Assembly (NCBI GenBank): GCA_964017185.1
Contig: OZ024875.1
Location: 25,553,456-25,617,455, forward strand
Direction of reading: 5' to 3'
DNA from: Rugalucina vietnamica
Taxonomy: Eukaryota > Mollusca > Bivalvia > Lucinida > Lucinidae
Length of the DNA: 64,000 bases
Shown: positions 20,071 through 33,204 of the stretch, one piece after another
Position numbering within the stretch: the stretch's first letter is position 1
Layout of the letters: each line of letters opens with the position of its first letter
Notes under the pieces: model-generated
The model's input: the letters and a program-made list of their open reading frames with translations, nothing else
Told to the model about the DNA's origin: nothing
Database searches by the model: none
Made by a program: the position numbers and the translations under genes

Positions 20071-21776
20071 TCTCCAAATGTCGAAAGTGGGTCTCGTCAG
20101 GACATGTGCCACTTATGGGGAAAAGCATTTCGACCAAAATCATGATTCAAAAATAAATCTCCATCAAAACAACATACGGACATGATAAAAGACATACCTG
20201 TCTTGTGTAAGACAGAAAATAATTAATCAAAATCTTTTTTGAAGTCCTCATTTGTCTTGTTTTCTTTAATACCGCTATCCTGTGACGCCAGCGTGTTAAC
20301 TAATCCTAGAGTGCCGAGGACGTTCGAATTGAAGCGTCATAGCGACGTCATCGCGCGACATTCCCTGAATTAGGTAAAATCCAACACGCGGACTATTACC
20401 ATTTCGCTCCATGACCAAAACACTTCAAATGGTCGAAAGTTTGTAGTTTCGTCACTTAATATCATACCGATAAGGCTGTCAGTTAATAGAAGTACTCGTG
20501 CATGTACGTTGTTAGTTAGTTAAATAGCCAGAGAGAGAATATGGAAGGTATGGAAGTTGCAATATGTTGAACCAGAGAACCCCCTAGGGTGGAATACAAA
20601 AGATGGTATGTTCAGATATGCTTGTAGGTGCCCGGAATGTGTGGTATTTATGGCTGTTAGTTTAGTAGTTTAACTAGATCTACGACAGATTTATTTTTCA
20701 ATTAATTATTCACCAAGCTAAAGTAATGAGCGCGCCCAAAAAATAGCCATTTTTCGTTTATTTGCTGTGACTTAGTAGCGTTGCGAGCGGCAAACAAAAG
20801 AAAAAAGAAAACAAGATTTTAGAATAAATAACAACATTGTCGTCTGCATCAGCAACATTCTGAATCAGCCATCCAAAATGTAAGATGAAGAAGATATTTC
20901 AACGGCAATCGAATGTGTTCGGTGCACCATTCATTTTTTCCCCAACTGAAACCAGAACAGTCTAAAACTGTCCATTAGTCCTTTGTGGTTCTGCCAACGA
21001 ACGGGTTTCGGTAAAAGCGTCGGCTTTTACCTACCCCCTCTAGTTCTAAACAATGTAAGACTTAAGTAATGTTTCTATAAATTTACCACGATTATTTTGT
21101 CACATTTAGCTGGAACATTATTTAGTTATCTGCACCAACAATCACCCACGCCCACTCCCTTCAACATCAGGCTGTTTTCTTTCACATGCACGCCATTTCC
21201 TCCTCTCAGTCAGTCTCGATTCTTGTTTATCTAATTCCCTTACCCTCCACGACAAACAGTGAGAGAGAGAAGATAGGGAGGAAGAGCCATTGAAGTTTGG
21301 TACGTATTTCCTCTTCCTTTTCACTATTCGTCGGATAACGAGAGTCGCCGCATTCTCGCTGGATCTGCCAGATGAAGCTCTATTAACACATGAGTAACAA
21401 GGCCGATTATTATGGGTTACTGTGGGACGCATGCGCATCTACCCTAAGTATTCCACTGCTGAAATGCCAGATGATTGTGTGTCCAAGTTCGTGCCACACG
21501 ATATTAACTGCCGTTTTTAAAGAAGAGAAAGTCGTGAATTAATATCGCAATTCACGCGCTCCCGTGCTGTTTATACATGACTTTTATTTATGCTCGTTAC
21601 CGGGCGCCTCGCAAAGCACGTGCTAATATTATGAAACTGAAGTCCACCCGGAACGAAAACTTTTACGCGTATGCCGGAAAATGTGACGTGGCTGTAAAAT
21701 ACGTTGCACTATTATTCCTTTATTATTATTATTATTCACTATTATTTCGTTTCTGTAGAATTCATGCAAAAATAGC
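20071..21776. other. no recognised feature
   Basis: Mixed-composition DNA. The only open frames are short and do not resemble proteins. Confidence 0.5.
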
Positions 21777-21933
21777 GATCAAACATGATTTTGTCATTCA
21801 TCACCATTCGCTAGGTCCCTGGGTGGGGGGTGGGGGGGTGGGGGGGGTTTGAAAACCTTTGGCTACGCCCTCGGTTTTTAAAACCCCCTTTGGGACCTAG
21901 CGAATGTTAATGAATGGAAAATCATGTTTGATC
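21777..21933. mobile_element. 157-bp hairpin MITE
   Basis: Arms of about 42 bp, 21777-21818 and 21892-21933, are imperfect reverse complements, with CATTCGCTAGGTCCC facing GGGACCTAGCGAATG. The loop is a G-rich run followed by pyrimidine-rich sequence. Confidence 0.75.
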
Positions 21934-22399
21934 CATATATTCTGGTGTTGGTCAGTTATAGTCCCAAACTTCAAACGAAATTGGTAATTCTATGCTTGAT
22001 TTATTTATTTCTGTTAGTGACAAGCAACCTGTCGGCCAACCAACATTTTCAGAATTCCATGAGTGCCAAGTGGGAAAAGGCATGAGAGGGGCGTATTTTC
22101 TATCTTTACGGAGTTTGGGAGGATTTCCTAGAGAAAACTTTAGAATTCTGGAGGTCCATCAATGCGATTTTAATGCGCTTTTTGGCCATTTGGTTTTACA
22201 GTCACAAGGAATGATGCTAATCACATTTCACAGACTTGAAAATTTACAAATCACAGATCACAAGGATTTAAATTTGAGTTTCAAATATCACAGAGAATAC
22301 CTCTGTTACATATCACAGAGTTAAATTTTGCTTCTTTTTTTTTTACACCGTGATCACATACTTTAAAAAAGGCAAATCACACATCACAGAAAAGGGGCC

Positions 22400-22432
22400 T
22401 GCCCCCCCCCCCCCCCCCCCCACACACACACA
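22400..22432. repeat. poly(C) and CA microsatellite
   Basis: A run of C followed directly by ACACACACAC. Confidence 0.9.
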
Positions 22433-22477
22433 CCTTGAAACTGTCAATGAAGGGTATTAATTACTGCAAACATTAAA

Positions 22478-22685
22478 TGCACCAGTCATTTGTAACCACG
22501 GTCCCCACCGTGGGGGAGGATGGGGAATAGCCGTGGAAATGAGTGGGGCTTTGACCAAAGCTGCGGGGGAAAACAGCAGTAGATTTACCAAAGAGCAGTC
22601 ACCGCAGGGTGGGCTTTCTGGACCAAATGTCAAAGCCCCCGCTATTCCCCGGTGATGGGGACCGTAGTTACAAATGACTGGTGCG
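22478..22685. mobile_element. 208-bp MITE
   Basis: Terminal inverted repeats: left starts CACCAGTCATTTGTAACCAC, right ends TACAAATGACTGGTG. Inner CGGTCCCCAC faces GGGGACCG. A related half-element is at 16830. Confidence 0.8.
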
Positions 22686-22833
22686 CAAGAATTTCACATA
22701 AAATGGATTAAGACGTTAAAAAATCAGCGAAAGAAGTGATTCTGACAATAGAATGCATGAAACCAGGTTTGCATTTTGATAAACTCCACTTCATTAAAAC
22801 TTTTTTGCTGAAAGTGTTAAAAATGAGCCGCCG

Positions 22834-23038
22834 CATGGGAAAACCAACAATCTGCACAGGCGAAAACAAAGGCGCAGATCAGCTTCGCATGCCATGCAGT
22901 AACTGCGAAGCTGATCAGCGCCTTTGTTTTCCCTACACGGATAGTACAATTCTCCAAAGGTTCTAGCAGGCTTCTGTGACTGTGCAGCCCGGTTTGTGTC
23001 GGACCTGGTCGGAAACCCAAATTGTTGGTTTTCTCACG
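22834..23038. mobile_element. 205-bp MITE with inner hairpin
   Basis: Outer ends GGGAAAACCAACAAT and ATTGTTGGTTTTC are inverted. Inside, 22862-22932 forms a near-perfect hairpin with CAGATCAGCTTCGCA opposite TGCGAAGCTGATCAG. The short open frames over it are artefacts of the palindrome. Confidence 0.8.
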
Positions 23039-23175
23039 CACATTAAATGGCTTAGTGGCTTAGATGATTTTTGAATTATTAAGATTCATGCAAAGAAGAT
23101 AAACAACTGCATAGGATTTCCATAAATCATCAATAAAAGTTACTTCCCTTGAGTGGGTAATGTGCACACTTGTTG

Positions 23176-23176
<1 letters not shown>

Positions 23177-23214
<38 letters not shown>
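23177..23214. repeat. poly(T) tract
   Basis: An uninterrupted T run of nearly 40 bases. Confidence 0.95.
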
Positions 23215-23217
<3 letters not shown>

Positions 23218-23264
23218 CACTGAGCCGGTCAATTTCTGATCATTACCTCAGGAGATATGGAAAT

Positions 23265-23375
23265 GTGACTTGCAACAACGAAAGGCGCCTCGGCTGAGGA
23301 TTGAACCCGGGACCTCTGGGACCGGAGCCTCAACCACTCTCCCCCTAGCTGCGCCAGTCCCCTCCACTGTGCGTG
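23265..23375 (-). mobile_element. tRNA-derived SINE head
   Basis: Minus strand reads GAGAGTGGTTGAGGCTCC (A-box region) and GGGTTCAATCC (B-box). It lies between the poly(T) tract and a TG microsatellite. Confidence 0.6.
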
Positions 23376-23415
23376 TGTGCACACACGCGCGCGTGCGTGC
23401 GTGTGTGTGTGTGTC
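23376..23415. repeat. GT/GC microsatellite
   Basis: Alternating purine-pyrimidine run of GTGTGTGC and CGCGCGTG types. Confidence 0.9.
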
Positions 23416-23516
23416 TTTTAGTTTATTTTCTTTAGTGGCATGCATTTACATCACTGCAGTTGTGGGGTTCGGACCCTGAGCCTCTGGCTACAGAAAATGC
23501 TATACCTTTGTTTGAA

Positions 23517-23616
23517 CTGTGTACTGAGCCAGCGTCCGTCCGTGCGTCTGTCCACATTTACAAAGTTCTCTCCGAAACCACTTGACAAATCAAAGCCAAA
23601 ATTTATATGAAAGCTA
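23517..23616 (-). repeat. modular-element end fragment
   Basis: GTCCGTCCGTGCGTCTGTCC and CCGAAACCACTTGACAAATC match the right-hand module of the family at 23700-25046 in reverse orientation. Confidence 0.6.
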
Positions 23617-23690
23617 ATAGTAGGCAATGATCAAGAAATGGACAATCAGAAAGAGATTCCAACTCCAAAAGAACGAGATGGCCTTCATTA
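23617..23690 (-). mobile_element. short fragment of the Penelope-like 3' end
   Basis: Resembles the start of 14344-14420: AGTAGGCAATGATCA, then GACAATCAGAAAGAGATTCC and CCAACTCCAAA. Confidence 0.5.
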
Positions 23691-25046
23691 ATTACTTACC
23701 TTCATTGACTCCATTAGTTGTCTGCATCTAGCAACTTTCAGGTCTCAGGCTGCAACAGTTTCCAAAATATCCATTGTTTTTGCCTTTTCCCATGTAAAAG
23801 CCTATGTTTCCAAAATTGACCTTGCTGTAAAATAGGTCAAGGTCATCCTAGGGTCATCGTTTCAACAAAATCCTAGGGTCATCGTTTCAACAAACTATGA
23901 TGGGCTGGAGTCCCAAATGCTACATACCAAGTTTCGTGAAAATCGGCCAGCCGGTTCTGGAGAAGAAGATTTTTGAGTGTTTTTTACCATAGTTGGGCAT
24001 GGCGGCCATCTTGGTCATGTGACCCGAATTTCGCGATCACACTTTCGTTCCCCCTCCACATAAAATTTCACTTTGATTGGCCAAGCAGTTTCAGAGAAGA
24101 AGATCTTTGAAAAGGGTGTATGGACGACAGACTGGCCAAGGTCAAGAGATGACCTTGACCTAAATTAATCACATACCTTCATCTGCTCTATTAGTTGTTT
24201 GCATCTACCACTTTTCAGGCCTCAGGCTGCAATAGTTTTCAAAAAATCCATAGTTTTCACTTTTTCCCCATGTAAAAGCATATGTTTCCAAATTTGCCCT
24301 AGTCGTAAAATAGGTCAAGGTCATCCAAGGGTCATCATTTTATCAAACTATGATGGGCTGGAGTCCCAAATGCTACATACTAAGTTTCATGAAAATCGGC
24401 CTGCCGGTTCTGGAGAAGAAAATTTTTGAGTGGTTTTTACCATATATGGGCGTGGCGGCCATCTTGGTCATGTGACCTGGATTTCTCATTCAAACATTCG
24501 TCTCCCCTACTCAAGAGATGACCTTGACCTAAATTAATCACATACCTTCATCTACTCCATTAGTTGTTTGCATCTACCACTTTTCAGGCCTCAGGCTGCA
24601 ATAGTTTTCAAAAAATCCATAGTTTTCACTTTTTCCCCATGTAAAAGCCTATGTTTCCAAATTTGACCTTGCCGTAAAATAGGTCAAGGTCATCCAAGGG
24701 TCATCATTTTATCAAACTATGATAGGCTGAAGTCCCCGATGCTACATACCATTGAAGTTTCGTGGAAATCGGCCCATTGGTTCTGGAGAAGAAGATTTTT
24801 GAAGGGTTTTTACCATATATGGGCGTGGCGGCCATCTTTGTCATGCGACCTGGATTTCGCGATCAAACTTGAAATGCCACTACCCAAGGAGGCTCCACAT
24901 AAAATTTCAACTAGATCGGCCAAGCAGTTTCAGAGAAGAAGATCTTTGAAATTGTGGACGACGGACGGACGGACGACGGACGGACGGACGCCGGATCATG
25001 GCCATCCTATAAGCTCACCTTGTGAGCCTTCGGCTCAGGTGAGCTA
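23691..25046 (+). mobile_element. modular tandem-repeat element, GCTCACCTGAG family
   Basis: Three long modules, each with GGCTGCAATAGTTTTC- or GGCTGCAACAGTTTCC-like text, AAATAGGTCAAGGTCATCC, CGGTTCTGGAGAAGAAGA and GGCGGCCATCTTGGTCATGT. The right end has GACGGACG repeats, then CCTATAAGCTCACC and GAGCCTTCGGCTC, and finishes CAGGTGAGCTA. Other members are at 30457-32457, 55951-57402 and 60310-61271. Noncoding; the mobility class is unsettled (see findings). Confidence 0.75.
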
Positions 25047-25925
25047 AAAAGGAACGTGATTATTTTATATAATACTCAAAAACGCCAATCTGGCGAGGCA
25101 CGGTATTCAAACTCATCAAATTTGGAAGACACAAAAATTATGTCAAAAAGTGTCTTTTTGAACATTAGACGTATCAATGTGAATTCGTTATGCTATTACT
25201 GACTTAAACATATTTAGAAATAAACATAATATGCGCCTTTGAGCAATAAATGCATTTTAGATGGACCCAGAGGCAAATACATGTATAGTCCCTTAGATGA
25301 CCCAGGTAAAAATAAAATTCGCTGCACCCCCAGAGGTACCAAGGTTGCTATATACCACATTGTAGGTATTTTTATGCTGAATTCAATGCACAATGTTGTC
25401 AGTCTGGCAGTTTGTAAACACTAATTTGTGGCCAGGGTATGACAAAATTTATTTTTTCCACCAAATATGAAAACGCAATCATGGTGCTTCCCTGTTTCAT
25501 GTCTGTAAGTTACTGATAGGTCTAATGATAGGTCTATTCACTCTTAAAGTATTAGAAGGGTGGTTATCTGTGCAGGAAGTTTGCAAACACAATTTTGTAT
25601 GGCCAAGGTATGACAAAATCTAATTTTGTACCAAATATCAAAACTTGATCGTAGTGTTTCTTTGTATCATGTATGTCACTTGCTGATGGTTTTAATGACT
25701 CTAAAACATTTGAAGACACATGATAGCACTAACGAAAGTATACGACAATGAGTTGTTATGTTTCAAGGTTGACATAGGGGTACCACCCCTTGAAACATTT
25801 GTTTTTTAGTGAAAATCGAAAATAACACAAAAATGGCTAACATATTTAAAACAATTTATGCATTTATAGTTCATATATATGGCTTTTCATTATGTATAAA
25901 ATAACAAATAGCATACTAGTCGATA

Positions 25926-25974
25926 ATAATAATAATAATAATCATAATAATAATAATAATAATAATAATAATCA
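25926..25974. repeat. ATA microsatellite
   Basis: AATAATAAT run with one CATAAT interruption. Confidence 0.95.
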
Positions 25975-28914
25975 AATGAACGCAATTGCATGTACATGTA
26001 TATTCAATACCTATAACAGAGTAATTAACACATGAATCATTGCAATTATGAATGGAATGTTTTGACAACCTCAGTGACTACAAACAATTGTTCGATGCCG
26101 TTCTTATTTTACAAAAAATCCCCAATGTTTAAATAATTGATTTGCATATTCATGAATATTAACCCATGTTTTGAGAAATGGACTTTCCCACCATTATCAT
26201 GTGGGCGAGCTCATTTCCAATTTCAGGGGCATCAGCAGTGATTTTGTTTTCATTTTCAATGAAATTCTTTTTAGCAAACAGAATGTTTGTGGTACATTTG
26301 GGGCTCTACTATTTGCATATGTCCCAAAAGGGACAGCAGGCTTATACTGTATGAATTAATATACGAAATCGGAAAAGAGTAGCAGAAAATTAGGGGTACA
26401 TACAAAATGGCATGTTTTTAACTTGCTGCAAGGACATAGCAATTTTACATTAATGCCTAAAATTTTAAATCATTTAATTTGTAGATTCATGAAAATTTAT
26501 ATTAAAAAATAAGCAAATGGAGAATCATCCGGCCAAAAATAAGGGTACTACTTACACAAACACTTGTTCCTGGGCTGTTTATAGACCCGGAAAGATGAAA
26601 GTAGCATCAAATGAATCCTATGGCGATGCACAATTGCCTTCAAATCTGGTATGAGAAGCCTCAGATTTTAAGTTCATGGATACTAATGAGAACTATAGTA
26701 ATTGGAGAAAAACACGTCAGTTAAATGTTTTACCTACAAAATAACTTGTGTATCTAGTCGAAGACATACTGATATTTGCTGAAAATGGTATAAAGAGCTT
26801 GATAGGGCAACATGATACCACCATGTATGTCATTGGATTTTTCGATACATGAATAAAATCTTAAGAAACTGGAGAAAAATGTGAAAGAATTAAAGTGGTA
26901 TACCTATAAAACCACATGTGTATCTTGGCTACCGATAATCCTAACCAGCTAAAATTGCTATCAAATGAATGCTATGACAATGTACAATGACAATGTTGTA
27001 TAAAATCTGATTCTTTGTTTCACAATTGTTTATAAGAATCTTAGAAATAAGAGACGAATCACGGAAAAATGAAGTGGATATACCAATAAAATCATGTATA
27101 ACATAACTACCAATATACCCAAAGAGCTAAAATGGGCATCAAATAATTGCTATGACAATGTATCATTGCCATGTGGTCAAATATACACAGTTTATAGGAT
27201 ATCAACCAAGATACATGTTATTCTTACGAAGGATAATATCAAATTTTCTATTTATACCCAAACATTTTGAAATTATATGCAATAATCACAAAACTTTATC
27301 TAGCATGGTTTCTTTTATCAGACAAATGGACAATAATGCATAATCCTAGAACTTTTTCCACCATTCCAGCCCTCTAATGCTACCAGCAGTCGAAATCGGA
27401 GTGATCTTGTTAGTATACTAGTATACCCCCTTCATTTTTTGTGTGATTTTTTTCAAGGTTCTTATAAATATTCTTCAAACAAAAAAGAAATAACTATGTC
27501 AGACACCATGGTTATATTGAACTGTCCTAGCATTCCTTTAATACTAATTCCGCCTCTCTAGGGCTATCATTAGCGAAGATACATGCGGTTTTATAGCTAC
27601 ACCACATTCTTCCGCACTTGTTCTCCAGTTTCTAGAATTTTTTATAAATATTCATGACACGAAAATCAAATGACATATATTATAGCGTAAGGTGATACAA
27701 TATAACACAAGCATACTCCTGATACCATTTTCAGCCTTTTAGAATCTTTCTTTGCCCAGATATAAGCCTTTTAGAATCTTTCTCCCCCAGATATAAGTTG
27801 TTTTGTAAGCGAAACTGTTAATTGTTTCCATTTTCTTCTCAAATTTCTCAAGCTTAATTAACATTCATGAAACTGAAAACTAGCTATGCATATGTCTGAC
27901 TTGAAGGCAAAAGTATTTTAAGACATAGTATTAATTTGAATCAACTTTTAGCATCCCCGGGTCTATTAACAGCCCAGGAACAAGTGATCAAGTTTTGTAA
28001 GTATAACCTCTATTTTTGGCAATATTTTCTCTGATTTCGTATGTTTTATTTATACTATTATACCAGTAATAGTATTCTGGAGCATGTTGTTGCTTGGAAT
28101 ATGAGTAATTTGCAGGTACATTCCATTCTTTAGAATCACATTGCGGGTGACTGTGGAAAGTATTCAATTTTGTTTCAAGCAAATGCTTTCATTGTTGAGG
28201 ACAGTATTTGTTTGCATTTAGGCGGTCCCTCTGACCAATCTGGCAGCCATAATTCTTGTGCCAGGTATATGTTTTATTATCCACCCGAAATCCTTCAATG
28301 GCAATAGTATTTCCTTTGTTGTTTTTTTTTTCTGTAATTTTCAATTTTTAAATTAATTTTCACCATTATGAAAATGAGAAAATATCCATTTAGGCCCATG
28401 ACATCAATAAATTTGTCAATGATATTACTGGTGTAATAACAATGTGTCACAAAGATAGGTTGGGCCTGAAATTAGTTTATTAATGATTTTAATAATGTAT
28501 CTGTTATTCTAATGAGACTAAATTCATGAATATGTAAATTGAATAAAGGCTTCTATAATACCAAATAACATGAGTGTTAATTTAACCTTCCCTGCACACC
28601 AGGATGTTTTTTTTTTCGTAGCTATCAAATTCATTGTCCATGTAATGCAAAACAGATTTGTCCTAAAACATAAACTGCACTATGTAAAAATGCGCGATTT
28701 CCATAGCAACCATCAACACGATTTTCGATAATGGGGATATGCCTACCAAAAAATGTTCGTATCTCCATGGTTGCTTACCATAGACCACTAAACGTGGTCT
28801 CATTTTAGAGCATTGGCATAGCCATTTCTTTTTATTAAGAATGACATATCAATGAAGCCGTTCATAACTATACTGACTGAGTTTCCGGCAAATGCGTTTT
28901 AGCAGACCGATAAC

Positions 28915-28920
28915 ACCAAA

Positions 28921-28955
<35 letters not shown>

Positions 28956-29000
28956 ATATAAATAAATAAATACATAAATAAATTATTTTATTTATTTATT
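28915..29000. repeat. AAAT microsatellite
   Basis: About 20 AAAT units, followed at once by a TTTATTTATT run, so it is partly palindromic. Confidence 0.95.
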
Positions 29001-29689
29001 AATCAAGTTAAACGTTAAACGTTTAGTAACAAAGTTCAATCCAGCAGCTAAAACTATATACCGAATTTAATTCAAACGTAGCCCCAATACTTGTATGTAA
29101 ATCCCAGAACGACGAACTTTACATCTACAATTAAAGGAGGTATATATGCATACCGACAAGACTTGTGAATATACTCTGGAGGTAGAAGGTCAGTATAGAA
29201 ATAAGATTTAATGAACCAACAGGCTGTTTCCATGCGTTAACAAGAACAAAAATGACAAATTAAAAATTCTATTTTATTGTGCACAAGTTACCCCACCCAC
29301 CAAAGACAAATTAAAGTATTTTGGTATGGTTTCTGAAATAAATCGATCGAAATGTATTTCTTGTGTATTATCGAACCATTATCATAGTAGTTTTTGTAAA
29401 TTTCAGTTCATACATCCAAAAGAACATTGTTTGAAGACAATTTTCGTTCAACCTATGGAATTCACGTACTTTATATTTTCTCGCACCCCTTCCCTGCATT
29501 TGCGTGTTTACACGGAACCTGCACAGGTTTACAGCTTGACAACATTGTGCATCGTGTTCCGCATGTTTCAAGGTTTAAAATGATGTATAGGAACCTTGGT
29601 ACCTCGGGGGGTGAAGCGAACTCCGTAAATAGCCCACATATTTGATTTCATCTAAGGGACTAGTAATTGTAAAGGTAAAATTGCAAAAT

Positions 29690-30456
29690 CGAGGCTCGCT
29701 CAATCAAATGTCTATAAAACGACAACCACTGCATGCAAAGAACCATTACATCCTTGATATGAGTGTTGATACAGATGTTAATCATTATATCTGCCGAATT
29801 TTAGCCAGTTTTCTTAATTCTGGTAGAAGTTATTTGATGGCCTTATCAATCTTATTTTTCACAAGTACTTAATCGGCTACCATACAAAAAACGCCTGCTG
29901 GGCTGTTATGCAAGTCGATCGTGATTTCTACATGTATACAGTAGTTTCAGATACCCCATACAGTTACCTTTTAAACCATATAAAAGCAATATTATTTTCG
30001 GGTGCAAGGGTTAGCCAAAATCGCTCCTTGGTTCCCCATCTTACAGGGGGTATAGACTATACCTCGTGTGCGAAACTCCTCCTACAGTTTTTTTTTTTTC
30101 GATTCTTTTGAAACTTAAGAGATGTCTTGACCATGCTTTGAAGATGTGCGTGTGATTTGGATATAATCGTCAGGTTAATTTTTGACACTTTTTTCGCAAT
30201 TTAAACTACGAATAAATTGGGTAGAAACGTTTTTGGTTTTCAGAGTATGGACCATGCATTGAGCTCGAATGGAATTGGCCAAAGAGAGATTCTGGAAGTC
30301 AGTTTCAACACAAATTGCTTCCTTATGAATTGTGAAAAGTGATTTATTTCAAGAGGCGCATAACACAGAATGTTACAACAAAGGTGTTGTTAGATGTGTC
30401 ATTTTTCTCTCGGCAATCTAATTCAGTGGAAACAAAGTTTATTTGTATAACATACC
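29690..30456. other. no recognised feature
   Basis: No repeat or coding signal beyond a short T run at about 30089. Confidence 0.5.
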
Positions 30457-32457
30457 AAACTAGAGGACCATTGGTCCTGTAGCTCACCTGAGAGACTATC
30501 ACATAGTAAGCTCATGAGATTTAAATTAATTGAGAATCGACCAATGAAAGTCTATGCATGGACACTATTGACCCCCGGGGCATGGCCAAATTTGACCCAG
30601 GGGCATGACTGGCACAATTTATAATGGGGACTACCAAACATTGCTACATACAAAATATAGAAGCTCTGGGCCTTTTGGTTTCAGAGAAGGAGATTTTTGT
30701 TAGTTTTTCCCATTGTAAGTCTATGGAGACTATCCACCCCCGGAGCGTGGCCAAATTTGACCCCAGGGGCATGGCTGGCACAATTTATGTAGAGGACCAT
30801 TAGCCATTGCCACATACAAAATATCAAAGCTGTGTGCCCTGTGGTTTCAGAGAAGAAGATTTTTTAATTTTTTTCCCATAGTAAGTCTATGGAGACTATC
30901 AACCCCCGGGGCGTGGCCAAATTTGACCCCAGGGGCATGAATGGCACAATTTATGTAGAGGACCATTAGCCATTGCTACATATCAAATATCAAAGCTGTG
31001 GGCCTAGTGGTTTCAGAGAAGAAGATTTTTTTAGTTTTTCCTATTGTAGGTCTATGGAGACTATCGACCCCCGGGGCGTGCCCAAATTTGACCCCGTGGA
31101 CATGATTGGCACAATTTATGTAGAGGACCATTAGCCATTGCCACATACAAAATATCAAAGCTGTGGGCCCTGTGGTTTCAGAGAAGATTTTTGAATTTTT
31201 TTCCCATAGTAAGTCTATGGAGACTATCAACCCCCGGGGCGTGGCCAAATTTGACCCCAGGGGCATGAATGGCACAATTTATGTAGAGGACCATTAGCCA
31301 TTGCTACATACCAAATATCAAAGCTGTTGGCCTAGTGGTTTCAGAGAAGAAGATTTTTTTAGTTTTTTTCCTATTGTAGGTCTATGGAGACTATCGACCC
31401 CCGGGGCATGGCCAAATTTGACCCCAGGGGCATGATTGGCACAATTTATGTAGAGGACCATTAGCCATTGCCACCTACAAAATATCAAAGCTGTGGGCCC
31501 TGTGGTTTCAGAGCAGAAGATTTTTTTAATTTTTTCCCATAGTAAGTCTATGGAGACTATCAACCCCCGGGGCCTGGCCAAATTTGACCCCAGGGGCATG
31601 AATGGCACAATTTATGTAGAGGACCATTAGCCATTGCTACAAACCAAATATCAAAGCTGTGGGCCTAGTGGTTTCAGAGAAGAAGATTTTTTTAGTTTTT
31701 TCCAATTGTAAGTCTATGGAGACTATCAACCCCAGGGCGTGGCCAAATTTGACCCCAGGGGCATGAATGGCACAATTTATGTAGAGGACCATTAGCCATT
31801 GCTACACACCAAATATCAAAGCTGTGGGCCTAATGGTTTCAGAGAAGAAGATTTTTTTAGTTTTTCCAATTGTAAGTCTATGGAGACTATCGACCCCCGG
31901 GGCGTGGCCAAATTTGACCCCAGGGGCATGGCTAGCACAATTTATGTAGAGGACCATTAGCCGTTGCCACATACCAAATATCAAAGCTGTGGGCCCTGTG
32001 GTTTCAGAGAAGATTTTTTTTGAATTTGTTTCCCATAGTAAGTCTATGGAGACTATCGACCCCCGGGGCGTGGCCAAATTTGACCCCAGGGGCATGATTG
32101 GCACAATTTATGTAGAGGACCATTAGCCATTGCTACATACCAAATATCAAAGCTGTGGGCCTAGTGGTTTCAGAGAAGAAGATTTTTTTAGTTTTTCCCA
32201 TTGTAAGTCTATGGGACCTATCTGTTGCCATGGAAACCACGATTTTGATACAATCTGCTCCAAAACCTAATGCCATCAATCCCCCAACCCAATTATGGTT
32301 CACATTAAATTTGATCAAGATCGGCCTACTAGCTTCAGAAATATTCTTCTTTGAAATTGTGGACGGACGACGACGACGACGGACGACGACGACGACGGAC
32401 GACGGATGCCTGCCTATCCTATAAGCTCACCTGTGAGCCTTCGGCTCAGGTGAGCTA
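30457..32457 (+). mobile_element. modular element with higher-order tandem array
   Basis: Left end AGAGGACCATTGGTCCTGT, then AGCTCACCTGAG. Right end has the hairpin GAGCCTTCGGCTC and CTCAGGTGAGCTAA. Between lie about ten monomers of about 165 bp, phased on TCTATGGAGACTAT (about 30719, 30887, 31052, 31215, 31381 and so on). Two monomer types mostly alternate: one with GGGCCTAGTGG, the other with GGGCCCTGTGG. A run of GGACGACGACGACG precedes the right end. Open frames reading MPFMPLGSN are repeat noise. Confidence 0.85.
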
Positions 32458-32663
32458 ATAAACCGATGTTGCGTTGTACGTTTGAAGCACGTTTTGGATG
32501 CCAAGACATCCTAATTTTGTATAAACGTCCCATGAAATGGGCCGACATGAATCGACATGAATATAGCTGTTGACTGGGACGTTAAGCATTAATTCATACA
32601 AGCTAAAATATAATAAAATGTATTCTATTGGCCTTATTCAATACTGAAGCAAAGAATAAAAAT

Positions 32664-32800
32664 TATGACTCGGTGGCTCAGTGGTAAGCTATGTTGTTTT
32701 CTGCACCGACGATCCGAGTTCGATTCCAGTCTACACGCTTCGTGAAACGAGCTACAGGATAACATGTCCGTGAAATATGTATCCCTTAATAAACACAAAT
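32664..32800 (+). mobile_element. tRNA-derived SINE
   Basis: TGGCTCAGTGGTAAGC (A-box) and GAGTTCGATTCC (B-box) at tRNA-like spacing, with a short unrelated tail ending in AATAAACACAAAT. Confidence 0.65.
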
Positions 32801-32939
32801 TTTATATGCGTTAAAACTGAGGTGAGAAGGGGTCCCGGAAGGGGTATGCATTTTTTTCTCTTATTTTTGATCCAAAACATAGATTGTTTGAACTCGTTTG
32901 AAATGCCTCGCAAAAGTAATTAAAATATGAAGAAAATCA

Positions 32940-32963
32940 TTTTTTTTTTTTTTTTTTTTTTTT
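32940..32963. repeat. poly(T) tract
   Basis: About 24 T. Confidence 0.95.
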
Positions 32964-33149
32964 ATGAAATTTTCCATTTCAACAGCTGAAAAATCCCTTT
33001 AATATAACATGGGTGTGGTTTTGTAATGTGTATACACACCGTACAACCGACTGTCTGGAAGACAGATTACTGTTTTGAAGTTTTGAAGACAGATCAAACA
33101 ACCTCTGAAAAACAAATAACGGACATTTTTTTCGAACTGAGGTGGATGT

Positions 33150-33153
<4 letters not shown>

Positions 33154-33203
<50 letters not shown>

Positions 33204-33204
33204 T
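33154..33204. repeat. TC and TG compound microsatellite
   Basis: A run of CT dinucleotides followed directly by GT dinucleotides. Confidence 0.95.

Larger units (their letters stand above)
25240..29680. repeat. large foldback element F1 (arms about 2 kb)
   Basis: Inverted pairs are nested outward from a centre near 27300. ACACTTGTTCCTGGGCTG (26560s) faces CAGCCCAGGAACAAGTG (27970s). CAATGCACAATGTTGTCA (25387 on) faces TTGACAACATTGTGCATC (29537 on). TAGTCCCTTAGATGA with GAGGTACCAAGGTT (25280-25350) faces their complements near 29595-29665. Inner arms consist of diverged units of about 180 bp (four in the left arm, 26440-27175), each with a GGAGAAAAA-type block and a block like AGAGCTAAAATGGGCATCAA. 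No coding frame is supported. Arms are diverged, so the element is old. Confidence 0.75.

Noticed and set aside
21142..21852. 98- and 91-codon frames on opposite strands
   Set aside because: Low-complexity or chance frames with no recognisable domains.
30976..32104. three similar minus-strand frames of about 100 codons
   Set aside because: They are readings of the 165-bp tandem monomer, not a gene family.
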